Source: Nitrosomonadales bacterium (lineage in GTDB: Bacteria; Pseudomonadota; Gammaproteobacteria; Burkholderiales; Gallionellaceae). Taken from it: a stretch of DNA of 64,000 bases. Position 1 is the stretch's first letter. Each line of letters starts with the position of its first letter. This document shows, in pieces, positions 33,263 through 50,074 of the stretch. A program made the position numbers and the translations under genes. The stretch spans positions 1 to 64,000 of the forward strand of contig JACRNY010000001.1 of the NCBI GenBank assembly GCA_016214695.1. Reading direction: 5' to 3'. Under the pieces are notes generated by a model. That model had not been told where the DNA came from. It searched no databases and was given only the letters and a program-made list of their open reading frames with translations.

Positions 33263-34303
33263 ATGCAAAATCCGAGGGTCGCCACCGTATCACAACTGTC
33301 CGATTTCGACGAAATCATCGACGTGCGCTCGCCTGCGGAATATGCCGAAGACCATATCCCCGGCGCGATCAGCGCGCCTGTGCTGGACGACGAGCAGCGC
33401 GCCGAGGTCGGCACGCTCTACGTGCAGGTGTCGCCCTTCGTGGCGAAGAAGCGCGGCGCGGCGCTCATCGCGCGCAATATCGCCGCGCATCTGGAAAACC
33501 TGTTCAAGGACAAGCCCAAACAATGGAAGCCGCTGGTGTACTGCTGGCGCGGTGGCCAGCGCAGCGGCGCGATGGCGCACATCCTCGCCCAGGTCGGCTG
33601 GTCCACCAACCGGCTGGAAGGCGGCTACAAGAACTATCGCCGCCAGGTGCTGGCCGACCTCGACACCCTGCCGGAGACCTTGCAGTTCCGCGTGGTATGC
33701 GGCCCGACCGGCTCCGGCAAGAGCCGTTTCCTGCGCGTGCTGCAGGAACAGGGCGAACAGGTTCTCGACCTGGAAGCACTGGCCCAGCATCGCGGTTCGC
33801 TGCTGGGCAATCTGCCGAACGAGCCGCAGCCGGCGCAGAAGATGTTCGAGAGCCGTATCTGGGATGTGTTGCGCCGTTGCGATGCCAAACGCCCGGTGTT
33901 CGTGGAAGCCGAAAGCAAGAAGATCGGCCTGCTCAACACACCGGAAGCGCTGCTGGCGCGGATGCGCGCCTCGGACTGTCTGCTGCTCGAGGCTCCGGTC
34001 GCTGCGCGCGTGCAACTGCTGATGGAGGATTACAAACACTTCCTGAGCGATCCGGCACTGCTCATCAAGCGTCTCACCCCCCTGCTCCCCCTGCATGGCC
34101 GCCAGGTGCTCGATCACTGGCAGATGCTGGCAGAAAAGGGGAACTGGGAGGCGCTCGTCGAGAAGCTGCTGATCGACCATTACGACCCGGCCTACCAGCG
34201 TTCCACGACCACCAATTTCGTCCGCCTGAAAGACGCCAGGGTGTTGCACCTCGATGGTCTGGATGAGGCCGCGCTCAGCGCGGCTGTTCCCGCCGCACTC
34301 TGA
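33263..34303 (+). CDS. mnmH: tRNA 2-selenouridine synthase
   Basis: Also named selU or ybbB. It converts 2-thiouridine at the wobble position of some tRNAs to 2-selenouridine using selenophosphate. The 346-residue product has an N-terminal rhodanese domain with DVRSPAEYAEDHIPGA and the active Cys94 (VYCWRGGQRSG), then a P-loop domain with GPTGSGKS at 147-154. Length and domain order match the family. The ATG at 33263 lies 13 bp after the right arm of the inverted repeat. The neighbouring selD supplies the selenium donor. Confidence 0.95.
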   Translation: MQNPRVATVSQLSDFDEIIDVRSPAEYAEDHIPGAISAPVLDDEQRAEVGTLYVQVSPFVAKKRGAALIARNIAAHLENLFKDKPKQWKPLVYCWRGGQRSGAMAHILAQVGWSTNRLEGGYKNYRRQVLADLDTLPETLQFRVVCGPTGSGKSRFLRVLQEQGEQVLDLEALAQHRGSLLGNLPNEPQPAQKMFESRIWDVLRRCDAKRPVFVEAESKKIGLLNTPEALLARMRASDCLLLEAPVAARVQLLMEDYKHFLSDPALLIKRLTPLLPLHGRQVLDHWQMLAEKGNWEALVEKLLIDHYDPAYQRSTTTNFVRLKDARVLHLDGLDEAALSAAVPAAL

Positions 34304-34351
34304 CTCCGCGTCATCCGCATCACCGCAAAGCGTTGCCGACAGGACTTCACC

Positions 34352-34672
34352 TCATGACTGATGCAGCAGCGCCTCGTACTGTTCGAGCGGCAGCGGCCGG
34401 CTGAACAGATAGCCTTGGAAAGCGTGGCAGCCGTGCCGGTCGAGGAAGTCTCGCTGCGCCTCGGTCTCCACGCCTTCGGCGATGACGTTCAGACCGAGCG
34501 CCTTGCTCATCGCGATGATGGTCTGCACGATGGCCGCATCGTTGGGGTCGCTGGCGATGTCGCGCACGAAGGATTGATCGATCTTGATCTGGTCCAGCGG
34601 CAGGCGCTTGAGATATTGCAGCGAAGAATAGCCGGTGCCGAAGTCGTCCATCGAGAAACTCACCCCCAGCAA
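34352..34672 (-). pseudogene. Detached C-terminal part of an EAL domain
   Basis: This reading frame carries the last part of an EAL phosphodiesterase domain: [14 protein letters not shown] (the DDFGTG metal-binding motif), KIDQSFV with the catalytic Lys, and VIAEGVET, ending [10 protein letters not shown]. It belongs to the upstream MHYT-GGDEF gene (34660-36783) but is in another frame. Comparison with the usual EAL order shows that about 30 residues, including the E-x-TES motif, are missing at the junction near 34663-34680. The change is therefore a deletion plus a frame shift, not a simple slip. It has no own start with a good Shine-Dalgarno sequence. Confidence 0.8.
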
Positions 34673-36783
34673 CCCCCGCTCTCCACCAGGATGCGCTGCA
34701 CCTGCGCGACGAAATCGGGTTGGCGGAACTGTTTGGCGCTGACGTTCACCGCAAGAGAAAGGTCACGCTTCATGGCGTCATGCTGCCATGCGGCCAGCTG
34801 GGTACAGGCGGTCTGCAGCACCCATAAGCCGACCGGCACGATCAGGCCGGTGTCTTCGGCCAGCGGGATGAACTGCATGGGCGGGATCAGGCCATGCTTG
34901 GGGTGCTGCCAGCGCAGCAATACTTCCGCGCCCAGCGGACGTCCCAGGCTGCCGACCTGTAGCTGGTAATGCAGACGGAACTGCTGCCCCGCCAGCGCCT
35001 TGCGCAACTCCTCTTCCAGATCGGCACGCGCCTCGATGGCGGCCTGCATCTCCGGATCGTAGAAGCGGATGGCATTGCGCCCGGCGGTCTTGGCCTGATA
35101 CATGGCGGTGTCGGCGTATTTGAGCAGGTTGTCGAGACTGTCCTGATGGCCGCAGAACAGCGCGACGCCTATGCTCGGCGTGGAATGGTATTCATGCTGG
35201 TTGAGCATGTAAGACTCGCTCAGCGCGGCGCGTATCTTCTCGGCGACCTGCTCCGCGTGCTTGGCCGCATCGGCCGCGACCGCATTCAGCGATTCCAGCA
35301 CCACCACGAACTCGTCGCCGCCCAGTCGGGCGACCGTATCGCCGTCGCGCACGCAGGAAGACAGCCGACGTGCCACCTCGACCAGCAGCAGATCGCCGAT
35401 ATCGTGCCCCTTGCTGTCGTTGAGCGTCTTGAAGTTGTCCAGGTCGAGGAACAGGATGGCGCCGTAGCGACTGGTGCGCGCGCCGATGGCGAGCTCCTGG
35501 TTCAGTCGGTCCATCAACAGGCGGCGGTTGGGCAATCCGGTGAGCGGGTCGAAGAAGGCCAGCTGGTGGATCTGTTGCTCGGCCTGCTTGCGCTGGGTGA
35601 TGTCGAGTATCACGCCGATGATGCCGCTCGGCTTGCCGTCGTCGCCTGTCATGCGCGCCTTGTGGAACACCACATCATGCAGCGAGCCGTCGCGGTGCCG
35701 GACCTGGCTCTCGTACACCTGCACTCCGACCGGATCGCTGAGCAGATCAAGATCCTTGTCGCGATAGGTCTGTGCAAAACTCTGCGGCGACACTTCGAAC
35801 ACGGTCTTGCCGACGATCTCTTCCCGCGACTTGCCGATGAACTCCGAGAAGGCATGGTTGCATCCGGTGTAGCGCCCCTGTGCATCCTTGTGGAACACCG
35901 GCACCGGCATGGCCTGCAGCAGCGATTCGCTGAGGGCGATGCTCCGGCGCAGGGTGACTGCGTTCTTGCGCTCCATGCGCTGGTCGAACAATGCGGCAAG
36001 GATGCCGCCGCCGAACCAGAACAGCGAAGACATCGCCACCAGCACCGCCAGCAGGTTGGGTTGTATGTAGGTGCTGCCGGCCAGGCAGATACTGCCCGGC
36101 TGGATGTAGGTGCCGGCCATGCCGGTGTAATGCATGCCCGAGATGGCCAGCCCCATGATGACGGCACCCAGCAGGTAGCGCGGCAGTACCGGCAAACGGA
36201 CATGGCCGCCCTGGTACATCATCAGCAGCGCACCCCACGAGGCGATGACTGCAACCGCCACCGACAGTGCCAGGATCAGCGGATCGTAAACGATGGCCGG
36301 AGACATCTTCAATGCCGCCATGCCGGTATAGTGCATCGCACTGATGCCGATACCCATCAGCACCCCGACCAGCACGAGCCGCCTGGCACTCACATGCTGT
36401 TCGCGCAGCACACGGAACCCCAGCAGTGCGGCGGCGACCACGGGCACGATGGAAACCAGGGTCAGTATCAGGTCATAGGTGAGCGGGATAGGCAGATGGA
36501 AGGCCAGCATGCCGATAAAATGCATGGACCAGACCGCCAGCCCCAGGGTGATGCTGCCTGTCACCATCCACAGCAGCGCCGTCCGCCCGTGGCTCTCGCG
36601 CATGCGTTGCGCGTGCGCAAGCGCCGTGAGCGAACCGGCTACCGCGACCAGCACGGAGAGCAGCACCAGCGGGGTGTTCCAGATGATGGGCAAAGTATTC
36701 GTCGTGCAATTGTTTGTTTTCGCAATGCTAACCCAAAACCACTTGGCGGAACCGGCATTAGTCGTGATTCGCGGCAGATTCAT
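34660..36783 (-). CDS. MHYT-PAS-GGDEF protein with truncated EAL domain
   Basis: The product, about 707 residues, has an N-terminal MHYT membrane sensor domain with repeated MHF/MHYTGM motifs ([27 protein letters not shown]), a PAS domain ([13 protein letters not shown] to ILDITQRK) and a GGDEF domain with intact GGDEF and RxxD (RDGD). It then has the first half of an EAL domain, with EVL in place of EAL. The frame stops in the EAL domain after RILVESGG. The cyclase part may still work, while the phosphodiesterase part is broken. MHYT domains are thought to bind copper and sense O2, CO or NO. The start is uncertain; I took the ATG at 36783. It is divergent from acnA. Confidence 0.8.
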   Translation of the reverse strand: MNLPRITTNAGSAKWFWVSIAKTNNCTTNTLPIIWNTPLVLLSVLVAVAGSLTALAHAQRMRESHGRTALLWMVTGSITLGLAVWSMHFIGMLAFHLPIPLTYDLILTLVSIVPVVAAALLGFRVLREQHVSARRLVLVGVLMGIGISAMHYTGMAALKMSPAIVYDPLILALSVAVAVIASWGALLMMYQGGHVRLPVLPRYLLGAVIMGLAISGMHYTGMAGTYIQPGSICLAGSTYIQPNLLAVLVAMSSLFWFGGGILAALFDQRMERKNAVTLRRSIALSESLLQAMPVPVFHKDAQGRYTGCNHAFSEFIGKSREEIVGKTVFEVSPQSFAQTYRDKDLDLLSDPVGVQVYESQVRHRDGSLHDVVFHKARMTGDDGKPSGIIGVILDITQRKQAEQQIHQLAFFDPLTGLPNRRLLMDRLNQELAIGARTSRYGAILFLDLDNFKTLNDSKGHDIGDLLLVEVARRLSSCVRDGDTVARLGGDEFVVVLESLNAVAADAAKHAEQVAEKIRAALSESYMLNQHEYHSTPSIGVALFCGHQDSLDNLLKYADTAMYQAKTAGRNAIRFYDPEMQAAIEARADLEEELRKALAGQQFRLHYQLQVGSLGRPLGAEVLLRWQHPKHGLIPPMQFIPLAEDTGLIVPVGLWVLQTACTQLAAWQHDAMKRDLSLAVNVSAKQFRQPDFVAQVQRILVESGGCWG

Positions 36784-36813
36784 GGGAAGACACCAAAACC
36801 ATTGAAAATCACG

Positions 36814-36850
36814 GTGCATGGCATGGGCACAACCTTTTATAATCGCGCAT
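36814..36850 (+). promoter_or_regulatory. Likely acnA promoter
   Basis: A perfect TATAAT at 36838-36843 would place transcription start near 36850, about 30 bases before the acnA ATG. The -35 region is weak (GTGCAT at about 36814-36819). Confidence 0.5.
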
Positions 36851-36880
36851 TCATTTCGTCTCGCTAATTCGGAGCCCGCC

Positions 36881-39712
<2,832 letters not shown>

Positions 39713-39731
39713 CATTCATCTCACGATGCTG

Positions 39732-39768
39732 AAAAGAAGAAGCCCGCGAAATGCGGGCTTCTTCTTTT
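39732..39768 (+). terminator. Rho-independent terminator of acnA
   Basis: A 16-bp perfect stem (39732-39747 and 39753-39768) with a GAAAT loop; the 3' arm ends in CTTCTTTTT on the plus strand. It lies 20 bp after the acnA stop codon. Confidence 0.93.
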
Positions 39769-39817
39769 TGATCTGGTCGGCGTACACACCCCCTACTGAT
39801 ACTGAGCCACGACACTC

Positions 39818-40699
39818 TCAGTTGTCGCGAATGAAATCCAGCACCGCATCCAGAACTTCATCGTCCCATGACCACATGAAGGAATGGCCCATCTCAAATA
39901 CCTGCAGTCTGGCATCCGGAATGTGCCTTGCCAGATACTCGCCATGCGCCGGGGGAAAGCACGGGTCATAACGCCCATGGATAACCAAAGTCGGGAGGGC
40001 GATTGTCTTCACTGACTGAAGACGATCCGGTGATGCCGCTACGGCAAAAGCATGGTGGAAACTTGCCGACGGGTCAGAAGTCCTGTCGGCAGCGAGCCGC
40101 AGAGCCCGCTCTACTTCGATGCGCGGATATGGCCGCGGCCCACCATATGTCGCCGCCCATCCATTGCTTGCAGCAGCCATCATCTCCGCGGCGGTTTGGG
40201 GAGGATGACTGCGCATGGACTCGAGGTAATCGAGGAAGCTTTTTTCCGGTGCCGGCAGGGAGAACGCCGAGGTGTCTTGCCCCGTTGTGGCCGCCATATA
40301 CGGCCGGTGGTCGGCGCTCGTGGAGATCAGCACCAGTTTCGCGGCGATGCCGGGATGCCTGATGCCGATGAGCTGGGCGATATATCCTCCCATTGAGAGG
40401 CCGATGACGATCGGCTGCTCGACCTTGTAGCCGCGGATCACATTGATGGCATCTTCCGCAAGAGTGTCCAGATCATAGGGGGCATGCTGGAAATCGACCC
40501 TGGAAGATTTCCCCGTATCGCGATGATCGTAGCGAATCACATGGAAACCGGCCGCAGCGAGCCGCTCGCAAAATCCGTCCGGCCAGAAGATGCCCTGATT
40601 CATCGCCCCCATGATCAAAAGCAGCGGGGGATCATTTTGATCTCCGAAGGACTCGGTCCAGAGCGTCAATCCGTCTTTTGTATCTATGTATCTTTCCAT
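39818..40699 (-). CDS. Alpha/beta hydrolase
   Basis: A 293-residue alpha/beta-hydrolase fold protein. Nucleophile elbow GLSMGG (Ser about 100), oxyanion region LLLIMGAMNQG, acid in VIHGRYDPCFPP and catalytic His in EMGHSFMW complete the triad. The WPDGFCERLAAAGFHVIRYDHRDTGKS stretch is typical of the aclacinomycin-methylesterase/RdmC-like and 3-oxoadipate enol-lactonase-like groups, but the substrate cannot be named. It is a single gene with a 118-bp gap to the acnA terminator side and 55 bp to the OmdA-like gene. Confidence 0.9.
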   Translation of the reverse strand: MERYIDTKDGLTLWTESFGDQNDPPLLLIMGAMNQGIFWPDGFCERLAAAGFHVIRYDHRDTGKSSRVDFQHAPYDLDTLAEDAINVIRGYKVEQPIVIGLSMGGYIAQLIGIRHPGIAAKLVLISTSADHRPYMAATTGQDTSAFSLPAPEKSFLDYLESMRSHPPQTAAEMMAAASNGWAATYGGPRPYPRIEVERALRLAADRTSDPSASFHHAFAVAASPDRLQSVKTIALPTLVIHGRYDPCFPPAHGEYLARHIPDARLQVFEMGHSFMWSWDDEVLDAVLDFIRDN

Positions 40700-40754
40700 T
40701 TTCGGATCTGCGGCAAGCAGATGACTATCGACCGCGCATGACGGAAATTGCCAT

Positions 40755-41006
40755 TCAATACCGGCGTTTTGCCCGGTACGCCATCTTCATGTACACATCG
40801 CCCCTGGCCAGTTCTTCCAGCATCTGGTCGAGTCGCTTCTGTTGTGTGGCAGGGAGTTTGGCGCGGGTGATCCAGCCGATGTAATCGTTGCGCTGGTATG
40901 GCGGGCGTGCATCGTAGGCGGCGGTGAGTTTTTTCGCGGTCAATGCCGCGCGCACGAAGTCGGGCATGGGGTGGAGTTCGCGTTTCAAACGGTTCGGTTT
41001 CTCCAT
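40755..41006 (-). CDS. YdeI/OmpD-associated (OmdA) family protein
   Basis: An 83-residue basic protein. The core PPYQRNDYIGWITRAKLPATQQKRLDQMLEELARG (key elements YxRxDYIxWI and KRxxQMLxxLA) matches the C-terminal OmdA / YdeI-like domain, normally the second half of longer bacteriocin-protection proteins. Only this domain is present, with no DUF1801-like domain upstream. Function not established. The ATG at 41006 is preceded by AAGGAGGG. It is 16 bp downstream of the diheme cytochrome gene and probably in the same transcript. Confidence 0.8.
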   Translation of the reverse strand: MEKPNRLKRELHPMPDFVRAALTAKKLTAAYDARPPYQRNDYIGWITRAKLPATQQKRLDQMLEELARGDVYMKMAYRAKRRY

Positions 41007-41022
41007 CCATCCCTCCTTGCGT

Positions 41023-41439
41023 TCAATCGCCGAGCACGACCTTGCCGTGGCAGGCAGAGCAGTTCGAGCGTGTCTTCACGGCAGGAAGTTTCCATTCCTT
41101 CTCGGAGATCACGCGGTGTTCGCGCACGAACCAGGGCGTGTCGCTGATGCGCAGGCTGGCCGAACTGTATCGCTCGCCGCTGCCGGCAAAACGCTTGAGA
41201 AAATCGAGGATATGCCGGTTATCTTTTGCATCGAGCATGGCGTTGCTGTTGAAGTGCCGATCGAGGCGCCCCATCAGTTCCTGCCAGTTCTCGCTGCTCA
41301 GCATGTGCGGCGGATAGGCGACATGGCAGCTGCTGCATTCCTTCTTCCACTTCTCATAACCCGGTGAGCCGAGTTTTTCGCTCTCTGCCCACACCTGCCC
41401 TGCGCACAACAGCAACAACAAGACCGACAATTGTTTCAT
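41023..41439 (-). CDS. Second diheme cytochrome c (DHC family), short form
   Basis: A 138-residue periplasmic diheme cytochrome with a signal peptide (cleavage after VWA, residue 18) and heme motifs CSSCH (35-39) and CSACH (127-131). It shares with the 3971-4528 protein the order heme 1, AYPPHMLSSENWQELM, a charged DRHF-type stretch, then heme 2, but lacks about 45 residues. It could be a redundant or differently tuned partner of SHP/b561, which are encoded far away, at 4.5-6.2 kb. A 222-bp gap upstream separates it from the DUF3124 gene and shows no strong promoter by eye. Confidence 0.82.
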   Translation of the reverse strand: MKQLSVLLLLLCAGQVWAESEKLGSPGYEKWKKECSSCHVAYPPHMLSSENWQELMGRLDRHFNSNAMLDAKDNRHILDFLKRFAGSGERYSSASLRISDTPWFVREHRVISEKEWKLPAVKTRSNCSACHGKVVLGD

Positions 41440-41661
41440 TCACGACTCCCATACATCCACTGCTACATCCGGTGATTCCGCGCAAATTGGAATCCCGCTT
41501 CGCGGACAATTTGTGCAATCAGACCGAATGATCGAATAAACGTACCCATGCACAGGCAATAGCTGGAATGTCCCGATTTTGCGCGGGGACTCCGCATCCT
41601 CCGGCACTGCTGCCAGCGACGGGCATGCTTTGCCACACATCGGACCGTTTGCACCCAATAC

Positions 41662-42144
41662 TCACTTGTTCACCTGAATCGCCCTGGCTGTGGTGATGAA
41701 TGTCAGTGCCGGCCCGCCGCCCTTGATGTCTGCGTGAACTGCCTCAACCACGGGCGGGTTGGTTGCGGCAGCTGCCTCCCACTGGATGATGAAGTTCGCA
41801 CCGGAACCGCCTTCGGACTCCTTGCGTTCAATGAACAGCTCCAGGGTTCCCATTGCGCCGACCACCTCCGGGTTGGGCAGATACTCCCGGAGCAGTTTGC
41901 CTTCGGTGCTGTAGTAACGCGCGGAAACGACGCGGATCGGTGTCTTGAGGCTGGTGTTGCGGATGCTGACCAGGGCGGAGACAAGGCTCTTGACCGGGTG
42001 CTTGCCCTGGATCACGCGGTCGCCGTGCCAGATGTGGGAATAGATGGGGAGATAAAGCATCTGACCGGATGTAAGCTCCTCCTCTTCCGCCTTCACGGAA
42101 GCCGAGCCCCACAGCAGCAACGCCAGCAACAAATACGGTTTCAT
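41662..42144 (-). CDS. DUF3124-family secreted protein
   Basis: A 160-residue periplasmic or lipoprotein-like product with a signal peptide (cleavage near SVKAEE). YLPIYSHIWHGD, SIRNTSLKTPIRVVSARYYSTEGKLL and the IERKESEGGSGANFIIQWEA stretch are the DUF3124 signature. No function is known. I took the ATG at 42144, which has GAGGGG upstream; a GTG two codons earlier is in frame. It is 19 bp from the K+ channel gene on the same strand and may be part of that transcript. Confidence 0.85.
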   Translation of the reverse strand: MKPYLLLALLLWGSASVKAEEEELTSGQMLYLPIYSHIWHGDRVIQGKHPVKSLVSALVSIRNTSLKTPIRVVSARYYSTEGKLLREYLPNPEVVGAMGTLELFIERKESEGGSGANFIIQWEAAAATNPPVVEAVHADIKGGGPALTFITTARAIQVNK

Positions 42145-42163
42145 CTTCACCCCCTCGCCAGAT

Positions 42164-43195
42164 TCAGGCGACTCCCTGTATCAATCGTTCCAGGCGAAGG
42201 CGTCCTTCCGAGGATGCCATCACCATCAGCACATCGCCTCCTTGCATGACATGCAGGGAGGACGGGTTGAACAACCAGTCGTTCACATGCCGGATGGCCA
42301 GTATCAGGCTGTCCTGATTGCCATGATAGAGCACAGAAAGCGACTTGCCGGACAGGGATTCCGGGACACGTACTTCTTCGATGCGGACATTATTGTCGGT
42401 CTTGAACATATCGTCGAGGAAGGATGCGACATTCGGGCGGACCATGGCGGAAACGATGCGCTGCCCGCCGCTGAAATCCGGCGACACCACCTCATCGGCG
42501 CCGGCCCGGCGCGTCTTTTCAACATTCTTCAGATCATGGCAGCGCGCCACCACACGCAGCCCCGTGTTGAGCTGCTTGGCGCTCAGACTGATGACCAGGT
42601 TCATATTATCCTCATGGGCCACGGCGAACACACCGCATGCGTTCTCCACCCCCGCAGCTCGCAACATCTCGTCATCGGTGGCATCGCCATGCAGCCAGAG
42701 TTGCTCCGGGTGCGTTTCCAGGAAATGATGGATGGCTGCCATATTGGCATCGATGATGACGCACGGGCGTCCTGTCGCGGCCAGTTCGTGCGCCACGTTG
42801 CTGCCGACCATGCCGACGCCGCAAACGATGAAATGCCCCTTCAGTTGCGCGATCTTTTCTTTCATTTTCTTTCTCCGCCAGGATGAATTGATGTCGCTTT
42901 CCAGCAGGAACGCGGTAAACGTGGACAGCACATAACCGAGCACACCGATACCGGTCATGGCGATGAAGATGGTGAACAGACGCCCATACTCATAGTCCGA
43001 TACGTCCACGATCTCGCCATAGCCGATGGTGGTCAGGGTAATGAAGGTCATGTAGAAACAATCGAGCCAGGAATACTGCTCGCCGCCGAGCAGCCGATAG
43101 CCCACAGTACCGCTGACCATGATCATCACCAGAGCCAGGAAGGCGAAGAACAGGTGGCGTATCGTTTTGTCCTGACTGTCACCCTGAACCATCAT
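42164..43195 (-). CDS. Potassium channel with RCK (TrkA-N) domain
   Basis: A 343-residue protein of the Kch/MthK-like group. TM1 is at about 12-34, a pore loop ends in TTIGYGE (the selectivity filter), TM2 is at about 70-92, and the cytoplasmic part has a Rossmann TrkA-N domain ([19 protein letters not shown]) followed by a TrkA-C domain (about 255-340). It controls K+ flux, likely in response to nucleotide or ion binding at the RCK domain. The ATG at 43195 overlaps the def stop codon (ATGA), so the two are co-translated. Confidence 0.92.
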   Translation of the reverse strand: MMVQGDSQDKTIRHLFFAFLALVMIMVSGTVGYRLLGGEQYSWLDCFYMTFITLTTIGYGEIVDVSDYEYGRLFTIFIAMTGIGVLGYVLSTFTAFLLESDINSSWRRKKMKEKIAQLKGHFIVCGVGMVGSNVAHELAATGRPCVIIDANMAAIHHFLETHPEQLWLHGDATDDEMLRAAGVENACGVFAVAHEDNMNLVISLSAKQLNTGLRVVARCHDLKNVEKTRRAGADEVVSPDFSGGQRIVSAMVRPNVASFLDDMFKTDNNVRIEEVRVPESLSGKSLSVLYHGNQDSLILAIRHVNDWLFNPSSLHVMQGGDVLMVMASSEGRLRLERLIQGVA

Positions 43196-43725
43196 TCGTC
43201 TCGCACATTCTCGCCGGGGAACAGCGCTTCGTTGAAGCCGAAATCCTTGAGGTCGCGGACACGCATCGGGTACAGGATGCCGTCGAGGTGGTCGCACTCG
43301 TGCTGCACCACGCGCGCGTGAAAACCGCTCACCGTGCGATCGATGAGCGCACCGTATTCGTCGCGCCCCTGGTAGCGCAGATGGGTAAAGCGCGGCACCA
43401 GACCGCGCATGCCGGGAATGCTGAGGCATCCTTCCCAGCCCTCATCCATAGCGTCGGACAGGGGGGTAAGGACGGGGTTGACCAGCACGGTCTGCGGCAC
43501 CGTTTCCGCATCCGGATAACGCGGATTCGCATTCACTTCAAAGATCACCACGCGCAGGTTGACACCGATCTGCGGCGCGGCCAGGCCGACACCGTCCAGC
43601 GCATGCATGGTGTCGCGCATGTCCTTCAGCAGTTCATGCAGTTCGGGCGTATCGAACTTGCGCACTTCTTCGGCGTGGCGCAGCAGGCGCGCGTCGCCCA
43701 TGCGCAGGACTTCCCTAATCGTCAT
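43192..43725 (-). CDS. def: Peptide deformylase
   Basis: Removes the N-formyl group from nascent proteins. The 177-residue product carries all three signature motifs, [18 protein letters not shown] (metal Cys) and HECDHLDG (HExxH). Genomes of this kind often have def beside fmt; here it follows the phosphorylase gene, overlapping it by 11 bp, and precedes the K+ channel. It may be a second def copy of the chromosome, which cannot be told from this window. Confidence 0.95.
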   Translation of the reverse strand: MTIREVLRMGDARLLRHAEEVRKFDTPELHELLKDMRDTMHALDGVGLAAPQIGVNLRVVIFEVNANPRYPDAETVPQTVLVNPVLTPLSDAMDEGWEGCLSIPGMRGLVPRFTHLRYQGRDEYGALIDRTVSGFHARVVQHECDHLDGILYPMRVRDLKDFGFNEALFPGENVRDE

Positions 43726-44461
43726 CGCTGACCACCGCGAACTCGAGGATATCCTTGACCTTCTCCATTGCCGAAACCACGACCGACCCTATCGTTTCGA
43801 GCGGGACGCCTGCGCGGCTTTCGCCGCGGCCGGCGGCATGGTTCACCACCACTGCGATGGTGGCATAGGCCATCCCCAGTTCCTTGGCCAGTGCCGCTTC
43901 CGGCATGCCGGTCATGCCGACCATGTCGGCGCCGTCGCGCTCCAGGCGGTCGACCTCGGCAGCCGTCTCCAGGCGCGGCCCCTGGGTGACGGCATGCACC
44001 CCGCCGTCCAGACAAGCCACCCTGGCGCGCTTTGCCGCAGCCAGCAGCTTTTGGCGCAATGCTTCGTTGTACGGCAGGGTGAAATCGATATGGGTGACCG
44101 GCCTGTCCTTGCCGTCGAAATAGGTGAAATCGCGGCCGGAGGTGTAGTCGATCAGTTGATCCGGGATCACGACCGTCCCCGGCACCAGATCATCGCGGAT
44201 GCCGCCGACCGAGGTGATGGCAACGATGCGCTGCGCACCCTGGTCGCGCAGCGCCCACAGGTTGGCGCGGTAATTGACCATGTGCGGCGGGATGGTGTGG
44301 CCGTAGCCGTGGCGCGCGAGGAACATCACCTCGTGCTGGTTGATGGTGCCGAAGGTCATCGGGCCGGAGGGTTCGCCGTAGGGCGTGCGCATCACCTGCC
44401 GGTGGGTGATCTTGAGGTTCTCGAGTTGGGTCAGTCCGGTACCGCCGATGATTGCCAGCAT
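43715..44461 (-). CDS. mtnP: S-methyl-5'-thioadenosine/thioinosine phosphorylase
   Basis: A 248-residue purine nucleoside phosphorylase family 2 enzyme. It shows [35 protein letters not shown], the [10 protein letters not shown] phosphate/purine region and VVVNHAAG near the end. The [20 protein letters not shown] block includes the substrate pocket. Close relatives in Pseudomonas act on methylthioinosine, so the true substrate could be MTI rather than MTA. It works beside the phosphoribosyltransferase encoded 1 bp upstream in purine salvage. Confidence 0.9.
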   Translation of the reverse strand: MLAIIGGTGLTQLENLKITHRQVMRTPYGEPSGPMTFGTINQHEVMFLARHGYGHTIPPHMVNYRANLWALRDQGAQRIVAITSVGGIRDDLVPGTVVIPDQLIDYTSGRDFTYFDGKDRPVTHIDFTLPYNEALRQKLLAAAKRARVACLDGGVHAVTQGPRLETAAEVDRLERDGADMVGMTGMPEAALAKELGMAYATIAVVVNHAAGRGESRAGVPLETIGSVVVSAMEKVKDILEFAVVSDDD

Positions 44462-44462
44462 T

Positions 44463-45010
44463 TCATTTCCCCTTCACTGCATAGATCGCGGGCAGGTTGC
44501 GCCACGCACCGTGTATATCCATCCCGTAACCGAACACGAAGCGGTTCGGCAGTTCCATGCCGACGAAATCGGCCTGGATGGGTTTACCCTTGCCGTTCGC
44601 CTTGTCGGCGAACACGGCGCTGTAGAACTGGCTCGCTCCCAGTTCCAGCACGCGCTGCTTGATCGCATGCAGGGTCTCGCCTTCATCGAGGATGTCGTCC
44701 ACCACCAGCACGACTTTTCCCTTCACGTTCTCGCGCGGCGCCACCTTCCAGTGCAAGACCCCGCCCTGCTGCCCGTTGCCGTAACGCGAGACATGCAGGT
44801 AGTCGAAGTCCAGCGGGAAATCGAGCATGGGCAGCAACTGTCCGGTGAACACCACCGCCCCGCCCATCACCGACAGCACCAGCGGGTGCTGGTCGGCCAG
44901 GGTCGCGTTGATCCCGTCCGCCACGCGCTGCACCGCCGCTTGCACCTCATCCGCCGAGCGGATCATCTCGGCATCCTGCAGAATGGTGCGCGCTTCCCGG
45001 TTGCCGAGTG

Positions 45011-45014
<4 letters not shown>
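44463..45014 (-). CDS. hpt: Hypoxanthine-guanine phosphoribosyltransferase
   Basis: A 183-residue purine phosphoribosyltransferase. The PRPP loop [15 protein letters not shown] holds the two Asp residues that bind [13 protein letters not shown] supplies the pyrophosphate loop and LHVSRYG the flexible loop. It begins with a GTG at 45014 that overlaps the galU stop codon. It would convert hypoxanthine, produced from MTI cleavage by the next gene's product, into IMP, so the pair makes a short salvage route. Confidence 0.9.
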
Positions 45015-48974
<3,960 letters not shown>

Positions 48975-49024
48975 GTCGGATACCGGTGGTAAGGATTTGA
49001 ACAGTTGCGATTATCGCAAATCGG

Positions 49025-50074
49025 CTAAACCAGCGGTAGCTCGCCTTCGCTCATACCGATGCCGCCGACCTCATGCAGCGCTTTGACGAAATCGGCGTCT
49101 TCATGAAGCTGGACCAGCGTCTGCGGATGGGCTCGTCCGTGCATATGCGCCAGGCGGGCTTTGCTGGTGACGGGCATCTCCCATTTCAGCCCGGCCAGCA
49201 ACTCGTCAGCCGAATCCGGCCTGTTGCATACCAGCACCATGTCGCAGCCGGCATTGAGGGCGGCTTCGGCGCGCTGCACGATGCCGCCCGCGACGGTCGC
49301 GCCTTCCATACTCAGGTCGTCGCTGAAGATGCAGCCTTCGAAGCCCAGTTGGCCGCGCAGGATGTCTTTCAGCCAGACCTTGGAGAAACCGGCAGGGTGC
49401 GCATCGACCTTGGGGTAGATGACATGGGCAGGCATCACGGCGGTCAGGCCGAAGTCGACCATCTGACGGAAGGGGATGAGGTCGCACAGCTCGATATCCG
49501 TATAGCTGCGCTCGTCCACCGGGATATCCAGATGCGAATCGGCACAGACGAAGCCGTGTCCCGGGAAATGTTTGCCCACGGTCGGCATGCCGCCCTGCTT
49601 GAGGCCCAGCAGCAGGCTATGGGCCAGTTCGGCGATGGCTTGCGGTTCGGCATGGAAGGCGCGGTCGCCGATCACCGTGCTCGCTCCATAATCGACATCC
49701 AGCACCGGGGTGAAACTGAAATCGACACCGCAGGCACGCAGCTCCGAAGCCAGCACGTAACCGACCTGTTGCGCGAGGTGCCTGGCACGTTTGGGATGTT
49801 CGTCGTAGATCTTGCCGAGCTCGCGCATCGGCGGGATGCGGGTGAAGCCATCGCGGAAGCGCTGCACCCTGCCGCCCTCGTGATCCACAGCGATGAGCAG
49901 AGGCGGCGTGCGCAGGGCATGGATGCTGGCGGTCAGTTCGGCCAACTGGCCGGGGGATTCGTAATTGCGCGCGAACAGGATGACGCCGCCGACCAGCGGG
50001 TGGCGCAGACGCACCTCGTCTTCAGCGGTCAGTCGTTTCCCCAACACATCCAGCATCACCGGACCGTTACCCAT
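49025..50074 (-). CDS. nagZ: Beta-N-acetylhexosaminidase NagZ
   Basis: Removes N-acetylglucosamine from anhydromuropeptides during cell-wall recycling. The 349-residue cytosolic product is a family 3 glycoside hydrolase: [25 protein letters not shown], the KHFPGHG catalytic loop and FSDDLSMEG (nucleophile Asp). The start is the ATG at 50074, overlapping the acpS stop codon. It ends the long lepA-lepB-...-nagZ gene run. Confidence 0.95.
   Translation of the reverse strand: MGNGPVMLDVLGKRLTAEDEVRLRHPLVGGVILFARNYESPGQLAELTASIHALRTPPLLIAVDHEGGRVQRFRDGFTRIPPMRELGKIYDEHPKRARHLAQQVGYVLASELRACGVDFSFTPVLDVDYGASTVIGDRAFHAEPQAIAELAHSLLLGLKQGGMPTVGKHFPGHGFVCADSHLDIPVDERSYTDIELCDLIPFRQMVDFGLTAVMPAHVIYPKVDAHPAGFSKVWLKDILRGQLGFEGCIFSDDLSMEGATVAGGIVQRAEAALNAGCDMVLVCNRPDSADELLAGLKWEMPVTSKARLAHMHGRAHPQTLVQLHEDADFVKALHEVGGIGMSEGELPLV

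Noticed and set aside
34650-34690. Programmed frameshift to rejoin the EAL halves
   Set aside because: About 30 residues of the EAL domain are missing at the junction, which a frameshift alone cannot restore.
41440-41658. A 72-residue open frame between DUF3124 and the second DHC gene
   Set aside because: No signal peptide, no family features and odd composition; the region is more likely the leader and promoter of the cytochrome gene.
48975-49024. TTGCGAT-T-ATCGCAA palindrome between nagZ and zipA as a terminator
   Set aside because: The loop is one base and no T-run follows on either strand; it may be only a chance palindrome.
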